A stretch of DNA of 64,000 nt from Burkholderia aenigmatica (GTDB taxonomy: Bacteria; Pseudomonadota; Gammaproteobacteria; Burkholderiales; Burkholderiaceae): NCBI RefSeq assembly GCF_902499175.1, contig NZ_CABVQC010000054.1:1-64000 (forward strand). The letters are read 5' to 3'. The translations under genes were made by a program, and so were the position numbers. Shown one piece after another: positions 57,170-64,000 of the stretch. Every line of letters begins with the position of its first letter. Within the stretch, counting starts at the first letter, position 1. A model generated the notes under the pieces. The model was given only the letters and a program-made list of their open reading frames with translations, had not been told where the DNA came from and made no database searches.

Positions 57170-57709
57170 TTACTTGTAGTTGATCGCGTACTGCACGCTA
57201 CCGAGCACCGAGCCGGCCGTCGCGCTGCCGTTCTCGGTGATGTAGCGCACCGCGAAGTCGTGCGACGCCGACGTGTCACCGACCGCGAGGCTCAGGCCCG
57301 GCGCCGCGTAGCCGGATGCACCGCTCAGGTTGAACGGCGTCGTGGCATTGACCGGATCGAGCAGCTGCAGCGCGACGTTGGTGGCCGTGCCGGTGTTGCC
57401 GAGGTTGCCGTTGGTCGTCACCTGGTTGCCGACGAACACCGTATTGATCGCGCGGGCGGTGGTGGTCGGCGCCGTGCAGCCGCTCAGGCCGATCGTGAAG
57501 TGGGTTTCACCGGCCGTGCCGCCGGCAGTGGCCAGGTCGGCCGTCGACACGGTCGGCAGCAGCACGGTCGGGCTGGACGCATTGCCGTTGACCGCGACCG
57601 AGCAGGTCTGGTCCGTCACTTCGCCCTGGAACTGGATGGTGTTGCTGCTTTGTGCGAAAGCTAAAGCCGGCGTTGCCGCGAGCATCAGGACAAGAAGATT
57701 CTTTTTCAT
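57170..57709 (-). CDS. Major fimbrial subunit (type 1 pilin-like)
   Basis: A 179-residue pilin. The signal peptide MKKNLLVLMLAATPALAFAQ is cleaved near residue 20. The mature chain has the donor-strand N-terminal extension SSNTIQFQGEVTDQTCSVAV, a Cys pair (DQTCSVAV and LSGCTAP), and the C-terminal GSVLGSVQYAINYK with the penultimate Tyr and beta-zipper motif of chaperone-usher subunits. It is small, strongly Ala/Thr/Asn rich and the first gene of the operon, as expected for the most abundant subunit. ATG 57709 is placed at the signal peptide; the ribosome binding site is not obvious. Probably regulated by the two-component system immediately upstream. Confidence 0.93.
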   Translation of the reverse strand: MKKNLLVLMLAATPALAFAQSSNTIQFQGEVTDQTCSVAVNGNASSPTVLLPTVSTADLATAGGTAGETHFTIGLSGCTAPTTTARAINTVFVGNQVTTNGNLGNTGTATNVALQLLDPVNATTPFNLSGASGYAAPGLSLAVGDTSASHDFAVRYITENGSATAGSVLGSVQYAINYK

Positions 57710-58045
57710 AAGCGTGTCTGTTTTCGTTTGATTGATATGAGTGGCCCGGTCCGGGTGGCCGCCGGAGCGGCGACGCATGACGCGGCCGGCCTCGAAGAAG
57801 GTCAGTGCTTCGAGTGGTATTGCGGTATCCCAGGTATGTTGTACTCCTTATCGATGAAAGATGATCGGCATGACGTCGCCCTGGTGAAGGACCGGCTTCG
57901 AGCCGGTTGTGAGGCGAATTCATCTAGCCATCAATGTTATTTTTCGCGGGTGATGCGAGAAATGGGAGTGCTCCGAATATTTGTTAAATCGACTTGTCGA
58001 TTCGACGGTGTGCAGGCGCCTGCGTTGCCGGTGGTGGCGCAGCGT
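57710..58045. promoter_or_regulatory. Fimbrial operon promoter region
   Basis: These 336 bases lie between the sensor kinase stop and the major pilin start, both on the minus strand. The part from 57915 to 58000 is AT-rich (ATGTTATTTTTCGC, GAATATTTGTTAAATC) and is a plausible promoter. No convincing -35/-10 pair could be fixed. A perfect inverted repeat at 57987-58002 is listed separately. Confidence 0.5.
57987..58002. promoter_or_regulatory. Inverted repeat AATCGAC-TT-GTCGATT
   Basis: A perfect 7+2+7 inverted repeat 44 bases after the kinase stop. It could end the kinase transcript (weakly A/T-rich after it on the minus strand) or be an operator, for example for the response regulator, upstream of the pilin gene. 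Confidence 0.45.
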
Positions 58046-60493
58046 TCAGTTCGTCGCGTGTTGCGCTTCGCCGTCGCTTGCCAGGTGCCGCTCGCGCAAC
58101 GACGCGAACATGCGCCGGTATTCGTCGTCGGGTGCGCCGCCGGTCGCCAGGCACGCGTGCAGGCGCATGCATGCGTTTGCCGTGAACGCATCGCCCATGA
58201 TCAGCGCGGCGCCCCTGATCCGATGCAGGATGGCAAGCGCCGCCGTGCGATCGGCCCGCTGCCGTGCCGCGTCCAGCGTGTCCAGGTCCGCCTGCAGCAG
58301 CGCTGTATAGGTGTTGGCGAGATCCGTTGGGTCATTGGTCGATGCCGGAGCGGGCGGCTGCCGGCGCAGGTCGAGGTCGCACCACAGCGAGATGACCGTG
58401 CGGAGTGCATCCGCGCGGATCGGTTTGTCCAGCAGGCCGTCCATGCCGCATGCAAGTGCGCGTTCTTGATGGTCGGGCTCCGACGAGGCCGAGATCGACA
58501 CGATCGGCGTATGCGTACCGGTGCCTGCTTCGAGATCGCGGAAGCGCCGGGTCAGCGTGAAGCCGTCGATGTCGCCGAGATCGAGATCCATCAACACGAG
58601 ATCGAAGCGGGCCGTCGAGAACGATTCGAGCGCTTGCCTGCCGGTTTCCGCGAGCACCGGCACGCATCCCGTCGCGCGGATCTGGCGATCGAGAACGGCG
58701 AGATTGGTGTGGTGATCGTCGATCACCAGAATTACGGGTTGGCGGTGTTCTCGCGGTGGCTCGAACGTGCCGTCGCCCGTTGCGCGTGGCAGCGCAGGCG
58801 CGTCACCGGGCACGGGCGCGTCGGAGGCCGCGGCAACACTGCAGGCGGGCAGCGTGACGGTAAACACCGAGCCGACGCCAGGCGTGCTCCGTATCGCGAT
58901 CGCGCCGCCCATCAGTTCCGCTAGCATCTGGCAGATCGTGAGCCCGAGCCCCGTTCCGCCTTGTCGCCTGGCCGGGCCCGATTCGACCTGCCGGAACGCG
59001 TCGAAGATCGCGGTCTGGTCGGCCGGTGCGATGCCGATGCCCGTATCCGACACGGCGATCGTCAGCATACCGGGCTGCGACGGCGCGTCGGGTGGCGCGA
59101 ACGACAGCGCGACGTCGATCGCGCCGGTTTCGGTGAAGCGGATCGCATTCGAGATCAGGTTGTACAAAATCTGCCGGACCCGCGCGGCGTCGATCAGCAG
59201 CGCAGCCGGCAACGCCGCGTCGGGCGTGATGGTCAGTGCCAGGTCCTTTTCCCGCGCGCGGATCCGCATCACGTCGGCCGTCTGGCGCGTGAGTTTGGCG
59301 ATGTCGGTCACGGTGCGGCACAAGCGGATCTCGTTGGCTTCGATCCGCGATAGCGCGAGGATGTCGTTGAGCAACGCGGACAGCGCTTCGGATGCGGTGC
59401 CCGCGATGTGCAGCAGGTCGGTCTGTGCACGCGAGAGTGTCGTCTGCTGCAACAGCTCGAACGAACCGATGAGCGCATTGAGTGGTGTGCGGATCTCGTG
59501 GCTCAGGACGGCGAAGAAGCGCGACCGGTTGTATTCGCTGCGCCGCGCGCGCTGACGCTGCATGTGAGCGTGGAAGGTCGCCGCGACGAGCGTGAGCACG
59601 AACAGCACCGACAGCGCGACCTCTTTCGCGCGATACCTGACGATCGCGCTGAGCGTCGGCGAACCATAGTCGGTCTGTTCGACCCAGCGGCGCGCGATTG
59701 CGTTGGCCTGGCCGACCGAGATCGAATCGAGCGACTTGTCGAGAATCGATTTCAGTATCGCGTCGTCGCGGCGCACGCCCATCGAAAGGATCACGGGCAG
59801 GTCGGCGATCGGTCCGCTCGCATGTAGCTCGCCAGCGTACTGACGGTGCAGGAACGGTTGCGCCGAGCACGCGCACAGCAACGCGAAATCGGCCTGGCCG
59901 GATTTCACGTCGCGCAGCGTTTCCTCGGTCGTGTCGCGCAAGAGCGTCCGGATATGCGGGAAGCGTGCGTGCAACATCCGCTCGTTCGCGCCGCCGCGCC
60001 TGATCGACACGGTCTGGCCGTCGAGGTCCTGCAGATGGAAGATGCGCACTTCGGACGTACGTCCGACGAGCACGGTCGAACTGATGAAATATTCGTGCGT
60101 GCGCAGCACGCGGCCTTCGAGCAACGGCGGGAGCGTCTGCGCCGACAGGCTCGGCATCAGGTCGATCCGGCCGTCGACGAGCGCTCGGTGGCCGTCGGTC
60201 CATGTGCGTGTCGGCGCGAGTTCGAAGCGCAGGCCGGTCATGTCGGCGACGGCCGCGAGGTAGCCCGCCGCCACACCCTGCATCCGGCCGTGGCGAACAT
60301 ATTCGATGGGCCGCCAGTCGCGATTGAACGATACGCGCACGACCGGATGGCGTGCGATCCACGCGCGTTCCTCCGGCGTGAAGGCGGGCGCGGTGCCGTG
60401 TGCGGGAGGGCTCAGGCCGAAGAGCGGCAGGCACGCCAGCACGATCGCGATCGCACGGCGCAGGCGCGGTACGCAGGACAAGAAGGAGGCCAT
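58046..60493 (-). CDS. BvgS/EvgS-like unorthodox hybrid sensor histidine kinase
   Basis: An 815-residue inner-membrane phosphorelay kinase. After a signal sequence (AIAIVLACLPLFGL) there is one periplasmic venus-flytrap domain (about 40-270; VRVSFNRDWRPIEYV, FALLCACSAQPFLH), a transmembrane helix near 290-310 (ALSVLFVLTLVAATF), a HisKA domain with His335 in SHEIRTPLNALIG, a catalytic domain (NLISNAIRF, DTGIGIA, GGTGLGLTI), a receiver with Asp636 in LMDLDLGDIDG, and an Hpt domain with His757 in LHRIRGAALIMG. BvgS has two flytrap domains and a PAS domain; here there is one flytrap and no PAS. ATG 60493 lies six bases after the response regulator stop. It adjoins the fimbrial operon on the same strand. 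Confidence 0.95.
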   Translation of the reverse strand: MASFLSCVPRLRRAIAIVLACLPLFGLSPPAHGTAPAFTPEERAWIARHPVVRVSFNRDWRPIEYVRHGRMQGVAAGYLAAVADMTGLRFELAPTRTWTDGHRALVDGRIDLMPSLSAQTLPPLLEGRVLRTHEYFISSTVLVGRTSEVRIFHLQDLDGQTVSIRRGGANERMLHARFPHIRTLLRDTTEETLRDVKSGQADFALLCACSAQPFLHRQYAGELHASGPIADLPVILSMGVRRDDAILKSILDKSLDSISVGQANAIARRWVEQTDYGSPTLSAIVRYRAKEVALSVLFVLTLVAATFHAHMQRQRARRSEYNRSRFFAVLSHEIRTPLNALIGSFELLQQTTLSRAQTDLLHIAGTASEALSALLNDILALSRIEANEIRLCRTVTDIAKLTRQTADVMRIRAREKDLALTITPDAALPAALLIDAARVRQILYNLISNAIRFTETGAIDVALSFAPPDAPSQPGMLTIAVSDTGIGIAPADQTAIFDAFRQVESGPARRQGGTGLGLTICQMLAELMGGAIAIRSTPGVGSVFTVTLPACSVAAASDAPVPGDAPALPRATGDGTFEPPREHRQPVILVIDDHHTNLAVLDRQIRATGCVPVLAETGRQALESFSTARFDLVLMDLDLGDIDGFTLTRRFRDLEAGTGTHTPIVSISASSEPDHQERALACGMDGLLDKPIRADALRTVISLWCDLDLRRQPPAPASTNDPTDLANTYTALLQADLDTLDAARQRADRTAALAILHRIRGAALIMGDAFTANACMRLHACLATGGAPDDEYRRMFASLRERHLASDGEAQHATN

Positions 60494-60499
60494 CGGCGG

Positions 60500-61180
60500 T
60501 CAGTCGAGCTCGTCGGCGATCGCGTAGAGCTCGAAATCGGTCCGGATGCCCAGTTTCCTGTAGGCCGACTGCTTTTGCGAGCTGATGGTCTTGAGGCTGC
60601 GGCGGAACTTGGCCGCAATGTCGGACACCGACATGCCGGTCGCGAAACAGCGCAGTACCTCGCGCTCGCGCAGCGTGAGGGTTTCCGGTGGCTGGCTTGC
60701 AGAGGACGTCCCGTTTTTCGCCGTGGCCACGGACGTGGTGCGATACACGTCCGATTCGGCGTCGCGCAGTGCGTTGACGCAATGCGCGCCGCGCGCGACC
60801 TCGCGCACGACCGTCACGAGTCGCTCGAGCGGTTCCTCCTTGCCGACGAAGCCGCGTGCGCCCGCGTTCATCGCGAGCATGACTGTCGACAGCGTGTGGA
60901 ATGCCGACGACACGACGATCTTCACGGCGGGCATCTTGATCTTCAGTAGCCTGATCAGGCTGATGCCGTCGATGTCGCCGGGGCGGAGCTGATAGTCGGT
61001 GACGAGTACGTCGATGCGCAGGGTCCGTGCGTTGAAGGCCGCGATCAGGTCCATCGCCGATGCATAGCAGCCGACGATCGCGATGTCGGGTTCGTCCCGC
61101 AGGCGCAGCGTGAGCCCGAACGTGACGATCGGGTGATCGTCGAGTAGCGCGACGGCAATCTTTGTGTTCGGTCTATTCAT
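60500..61180 (-). CDS. LuxR-type (NarL family) response regulator, BvgA-like
   Basis: A 226-residue response regulator. The receiver domain (1-125) has the acidic pair in ALLDDHPIV, the phosphoacceptor Asp62 in VTDYQLRPGD, Ser/Thr in VVSSAFHTLS and the Lys in GFVGKEEPLE. The C-terminal LuxR HTH (about 160-222) reads LTLREREVLRCFATGMSVSD and KTISSQKQSAYRKLGI, close to the BvgA/EvgA type. It should be phosphorylated by the phosphorelay kinase encoded six bases downstream. ATG 61180 is chosen because it starts the receiver domain. Binding sites are not determined, but the fimbrial operon directly downstream of the kinase is the prime candidate target. Confidence 0.95.
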   Translation of the reverse strand: MNRPNTKIAVALLDDHPIVTFGLTLRLRDEPDIAIVGCYASAMDLIAAFNARTLRIDVLVTDYQLRPGDIDGISLIRLLKIKMPAVKIVVSSAFHTLSTVMLAMNAGARGFVGKEEPLERLVTVVREVARGAHCVNALRDAESDVYRTTSVATAKNGTSSASQPPETLTLREREVLRCFATGMSVSDIAAKFRRSLKTISSQKQSAYRKLGIRTDFELYAIADELD

Positions 61181-61792
61181 CGTTTTCCTGTTCCATGTGT
61201 AATCCGGCCGCCCCGTTCCCGCACGGGACGTGCGGCGGATGCTCGGCGCAGGGGGGCCAGGCGACCCGCCGACGCATGCATCGCAAGGCACCGGGAGCGA
61301 TCGTGTGGAAGTCGGCGTGCGGCCGGAATCGGCACGACGATGCGAATCCGCAGCGGAAAACCTTGCTCATTCGTGGTCCGTGCCTGGAAAGCCGGATTCC
61401 GGCGGCGCCCCTTATCCCAAAAAATGAAAATAAGGCACCGGTGATGAACCTTCCACCTGGATTGCTCTTAAAAAGTGTCAAGAAATCTTTAAGCGCCGGA
61501 ATAGCGCGTAATTCGACTCGTCGGTGCAGGTGAGTCGAAACTGGGCACGACTGGCTCGCGTCGGGGCCGTATGACGGGGTGCTCGGGGTGAAACGCAACG
61601 CTCTGAAAGGGAAATTGGCGTGAAGTGATTTTTTTCAATCCAATGACGTTTGATATTCGTCAAAGAATTGATCGCCTTTCTCAAAAAAGGGTTTGATATT
61701 TTTTATTTATTGGTATGAGGAATGCGTGAAATATCGAGCGTATTTCGAAGGGAAACCGAAAACCGGATCGTCGACCGGCGCGCTTGCGTCGA
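61181..61792. other. AT-rich intergenic region upstream of the two-component system
   Basis: Some 600 bases without a supported gene, between the response regulator start and the stop of a LysR gene, both on the minus strand. The stretch from about 61410 to 61760 is unusually AT-rich. It contains CCTTAT/ATAAGG arms at 61410-61415 and 61430-61435 and two copies of GTTTGATATT (listed separately). It must hold the promoter of the response regulator/kinase operon. Confidence 0.5.
61648..61700. repeat. Direct repeat GTTTGATATT, two copies
   Basis: Identical 10-mers at 61648-61657 and 61691-61700. The first lies inside a small inverted repeat TGACG...CGTCA. Both are in the AT-rich region upstream of the response regulator operon and could be regulator binding sites, or chance in AT-rich sequence. 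Confidence 0.35.
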
Positions 61793-62950
61793 TCAGTGCG
61801 GCTTGGTTGCGAGGCGATGGATGCGCGCCGCGCGCGCGACGCGCCGTCGGTGCGATGCGCCGCACTGCGATGCCGGCTGGCGGCGCACGCGCGACTCGGA
61901 ATGGGGCGCCTCGGCTGCCGGCGGTAGTGCGCTGTTGCCGGCCGCGTACGCCGTCGCCGCTGGCTGCGCGACCTCCGCTTCGAGCCAGCTGCGCGTCGCT
62001 TCGGCGATCAACCCGCGCAACCAGCGCACGCCGTCGACGCACGACCCCGATTCGTTCCACGTCATCCGGTACACGATGTCCGGCGGTTCGGCCGGCAGCG
62101 CGACCGCGCCGAGCGGCAGCAGCTTCGCGTAATGGCGCGCGAGCCGGTACGTGGTGGTCAGGATCAGGTCGGAGCGCACGAGCGCATGCGCGGCAAGTTC
62201 GAAGTGCGGCAGCGTGACGACGATCCGCCGCAGCAGGCCGACGCGTTCGAGCTGCCGGTCGATCGCGCCGGACGCTTCGAGCCATGACGGCGTGGGGCAC
62301 AGCTGCGCGGCCCGCGCGAACGCGTCCGCCGTCATCGCGCCGTGCCGCGCGAGCGGATGCGTCGCGCGCATCAGGCACACGACGCGATCGTCGAACAGGT
62401 CGTCCTGGCGGAATCGCGACAGGCGCGCCGCGCGGTTGTCGATCACGATGTCGAGCTCGCCGTCGGCGAGCGCGCGCTCGTCGTCGAAGCCGTCGCCGAG
62501 CGGATGGAACACGAGCTGCGCGTTCGGCGCGCGTTCGCGGAACAGCGCGACGAGCTTCGGCACGAACAGCACGTTCAGGTAGTCGGGGCAGCCGATCCGG
62601 TAGGTGCGCACCGATGTGCGCGCATCGAACGTCGGCTGCTGGATGCGGATGAAGTCGATCACGCGCAGCGCGTTGCGCAGCGGCTCGATCAGGCGCGCGC
62701 CGAACTCGGTCGGCACCATCCCGTAGCGGCTGCGCACCAGCAGCGGATCGCCGAGCAGCGTGCGCAGCCGCTTGAGCGCCGCGCTCGTCGCGGGCTGCGA
62801 CATGTTCAGCCGCACGGCGGCGCGCGACACGGTGCGCTCGGTGAGCAGCACGAGCAGGATGCGCATCAGCCGCGCGTCCAGCACGTCGAGCGCGCCCGTG
62901 GCGTCGCACGCGTCGGAGGGAGGGCTGGTCGGTGCCGGTGCGTGCCGCAT
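61793..62950 (-). CDS. LysR-family transcriptional regulator with long basic tail
   Basis: A 385-residue LysR regulator, about 80 residues longer than usual. The winged helix covers about 25-85 (RLMRILLVLLTERTVSRAAV, MSQPATSAALKRLRTLLGDP), and the effector domain about 115-320 (TYRIGCPDYLNVLFVPKLVA, GELDIVIDNRAARLSRFRQD). The excess is a C-terminal tail rich in Arg, Ala and His (ESRVRRQPASQCGASHRRRV), which may be real or result from loss of the normal stop. ATG 62950 is the first methionine. It lies 24 bases downstream of the racemase gene stop on the same strand, so it could be co-transcribed with, and control, the racemase/permease genes. Confidence 0.88.
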   Translation of the reverse strand: MRHAPAPTSPPSDACDATGALDVLDARLMRILLVLLTERTVSRAAVRLNMSQPATSAALKRLRTLLGDPLLVRSRYGMVPTEFGARLIEPLRNALRVIDFIRIQQPTFDARTSVRTYRIGCPDYLNVLFVPKLVALFRERAPNAQLVFHPLGDGFDDERALADGELDIVIDNRAARLSRFRQDDLFDDRVVCLMRATHPLARHGAMTADAFARAAQLCPTPSWLEASGAIDRQLERVGLLRRIVVTLPHFELAAHALVRSDLILTTTYRLARHYAKLLPLGAVALPAEPPDIVYRMTWNESGSCVDGVRWLRGLIAEATRSWLEAEVAQPAATAYAAGNSALPPAAEAPHSESRVRRQPASQCGASHRRRVARAARIHRLATKPH

Positions 62951-62974
62951 GTCGCTACGCGTTCGCGCGGCCGG

Positions 62975-63703
62975 TCATTTGGCGAAGGTGCCCGGCCAGC
63001 CGACGATCCGCTTCGGGCGCGGCGGCGCATACGTGCGGACCTTCGACGTTTTCAGCTTCAGGCGTACCAGCGACTCGGCGAGCGCGACCGCGGCCGATAC
63101 GCCATCGACGACCGGCACGCCCGTGCATTCCTCGATCTGCCGGTCGAGGCCGGCCATCCCGCCGCAGCCGAGGCAGATCACTTCCGCGTGATCGTCCTTC
63201 ACCGCGCGCTGCGCTTCGCCGACGATCGACTCGATCGCGCGGGCCGGATTCTCTTCGAGCTCGAGCACCGCGAGGCCGCTTGCGCGCACCGACGCGCAGC
63301 GCGCATCGAGCCCGGCGAGCTTCAGGCGATCCTCGATCAGCGGCACCGTGCGGTCGAGTGTCGTGACGACCGAGTAGCGATGGCCGAGCAGCATCGCGAT
63401 GCTCGCGGCCGCTTCGGTGATGTCGACGACGGGCACCGTCAGCAGTTCCTGCAGGCCTTCGCGGCCGTGTTCGCCGTAGCCGGCCTGGATTACCGCGTCG
63501 TACGGCTCGTCGTAGCTCAGCACGCGATCCATCACGGCGATGGCCGCGAGGTAGCTCTCGAAGTTGCCTTCGACCGATTCCGCGCCGAAGCGCGGCGTCA
63601 GCCCGACGATCTCCGTGCCCGGCGACGCGGCGGCCTGCGCCTGCGCGGCGATCGCGTCGGTGATCGACTCGGTTGTGTTGACGTTGACTACCAGGATCCT
63701 CAT
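62975..63703 (-). CDS. Asp/Glu/hydantoin racemase family protein
   Basis: A 242-residue member of the Asp/Glu racemase superfamily, closest in pattern to hydantoin and allantoin racemases: RILVVNVNTTESITDAIAAQ at the N-terminus, then FGAESVEGNFESYLA, and near residue 180 VICLGCGGMAGLDRQIEE with one of the two catalytic cysteines. The other expected cysteine, normally in a CFGDPG-like loop, is not there: the aligned stretch reads IQAGYGEHGREGLQ. It may therefore be a non-racemising relative. Upstream on the same strand is an NCS1 permease of the type that imports hydantoin or allantoin, supporting a role in degradation of such ureides. ATG 63703 opens the conserved first strand. Confidence 0.88.
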   Translation of the reverse strand: MRILVVNVNTTESITDAIAAQAQAAASPGTEIVGLTPRFGAESVEGNFESYLAAIAVMDRVLSYDEPYDAVIQAGYGEHGREGLQELLTVPVVDITEAAASIAMLLGHRYSVVTTLDRTVPLIEDRLKLAGLDARCASVRASGLAVLELEENPARAIESIVGEAQRAVKDDHAEVICLGCGGMAGLDRQIEECTGVPVVDGVSAAVALAESLVRLKLKTSKVRTYAPPRPKRIVGWPGTFAK

Positions 63704-63725
63704 TGCGACTCCGTATGCATGTGTT

Positions 63726-64000
63726 TCAGTGTTGGGCGCAGGCGACTGCGATATGTTCGCCCGAGCGCTCCTCGTAATGCCGATTGCGATCGGCCAGCAG
63801 CCAGTACACGCTGCCCGCGATGGCCGCGCCGAGCAGCCACGAGAACGGCGTCATCGCGCTGAAGGCCGGCACGACGGCGAGCGTGATCGAGATCAGCGCG
63901 GACGGCACGAGCGCTGCGAGCGCCTTGCGGTTCACGCCGCGCGTGTAGAAATAGGCACCGGTCGGCGCTTCGGTATAGAGGTCGGGCACGTTCACGCGCT
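63726..64000 (-). CDS. NCS1 family nucleobase/hydantoin-type permease, C-terminal part
   Basis: Only the last 91 codons are inside the window; the 5' part lies beyond the right edge. The fragment shows the NCS1 hallmark VNVPDLYTEAPTGAYFYTRG followed by VNRKALAALVPSALISITLA, a helix, FSWLLGAAIAGSVYWLLAD and a short hydrophilic tail. NCS1 carriers import purines, pyrimidines, allantoin or benzyl-hydantoin with a cation. Its stop is 22 bases upstream of the racemase gene, so both are likely on one transcript. The substrate is inferred from the neighbour. Confidence 0.87.
   Translation of the reverse strand, partial: RVNVPDLYTEAPTGAYFYTRGVNRKALAALVPSALISITLAVVPAFSAMTPFSWLLGAAIAGSVYWLLADRNRHYEERSGEHIAVACAQH

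Overview
The window looks like a stretch of a Burkholderia chromosome (Burkholderia sensu stricto, probably the cepacia complex or a close relative). The reasons are the high GC coding sequence, dense LysR regulators, a chaperone-usher operon with a BvgAS-type two-component system, and above all a TOMM (thiazole/oxazole-modified microcin) locus of the type first noted in B. mallei as BMA_0021/BMA_0022. The genus call is inference from gene content. I see no rRNA, tRNA, CRISPR array or insertion sequence.

Layout. 1-1243: AT-richer non-coding leader. 1244-9375 (+): TOMM operon made of an FHA protein, a kinase/cyclase/ATPase fusion, two nitrile-hydratase-like precursor peptides and an RRE/cyclodehydratase/YcaO fusion. 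9510-19019 (-): a convergent five-gene operon of unrecognised large proteins: two beta-sandwich-rich proteins, a possible prenyltransferase-fold protein, an alpha/alpha-toroid protein with a DADDTA motif, and a 1206-residue protein with propeller-like repeats and a hydrophobic C-terminal half. This pair of operons is the best candidate here for an undescribed system: the TOMM locus has no visible transporter or protease, and the facing operon has no recognised function.

19.4-28.1 kb: small membrane protein, Nudix hydrolase, NCS2 xanthine-type permease, two consecutive LysR/SDR divergent pairs, a pentanucleotide repeat, a monooxygenase-like protein overlapping an iron alcohol dehydrogenase, and a secreted hypothetical. 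28.2-34.6 kb: divergent SpeF-like ornithine decarboxylase and OKR-type decarboxylase, the latter followed by PotE; together a likely acid-stress/polyamine module. 34.7-40 kb: LysR, glycolipid-binding-type protein, sulfonate-type binding protein, DUF427 protein, DppA-like binding protein with a good terminator. 40.1-46 kb (-): an ABC importer with two permeases, ATPase and binding protein plus two TauD/AtsK-type dioxygenases, for sulfonate or sulfate-ester sulfur scavenging. 46.2-50.5 kb: NinX-like orphan, LysR, MFS and AEC transporters. 50.5-61.2 kb (-): DUF1090 protein, a five-gene chaperone-usher fimbrial operon, then an unorthodox hybrid sensor kinase and LuxR-type response regulator immediately upstream on the same strand. 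61.8-64 kb (-): LysR, Asp/Glu/hydantoin-racemase-like protein and the C-terminus of an NCS1 permease cut by the window edge.
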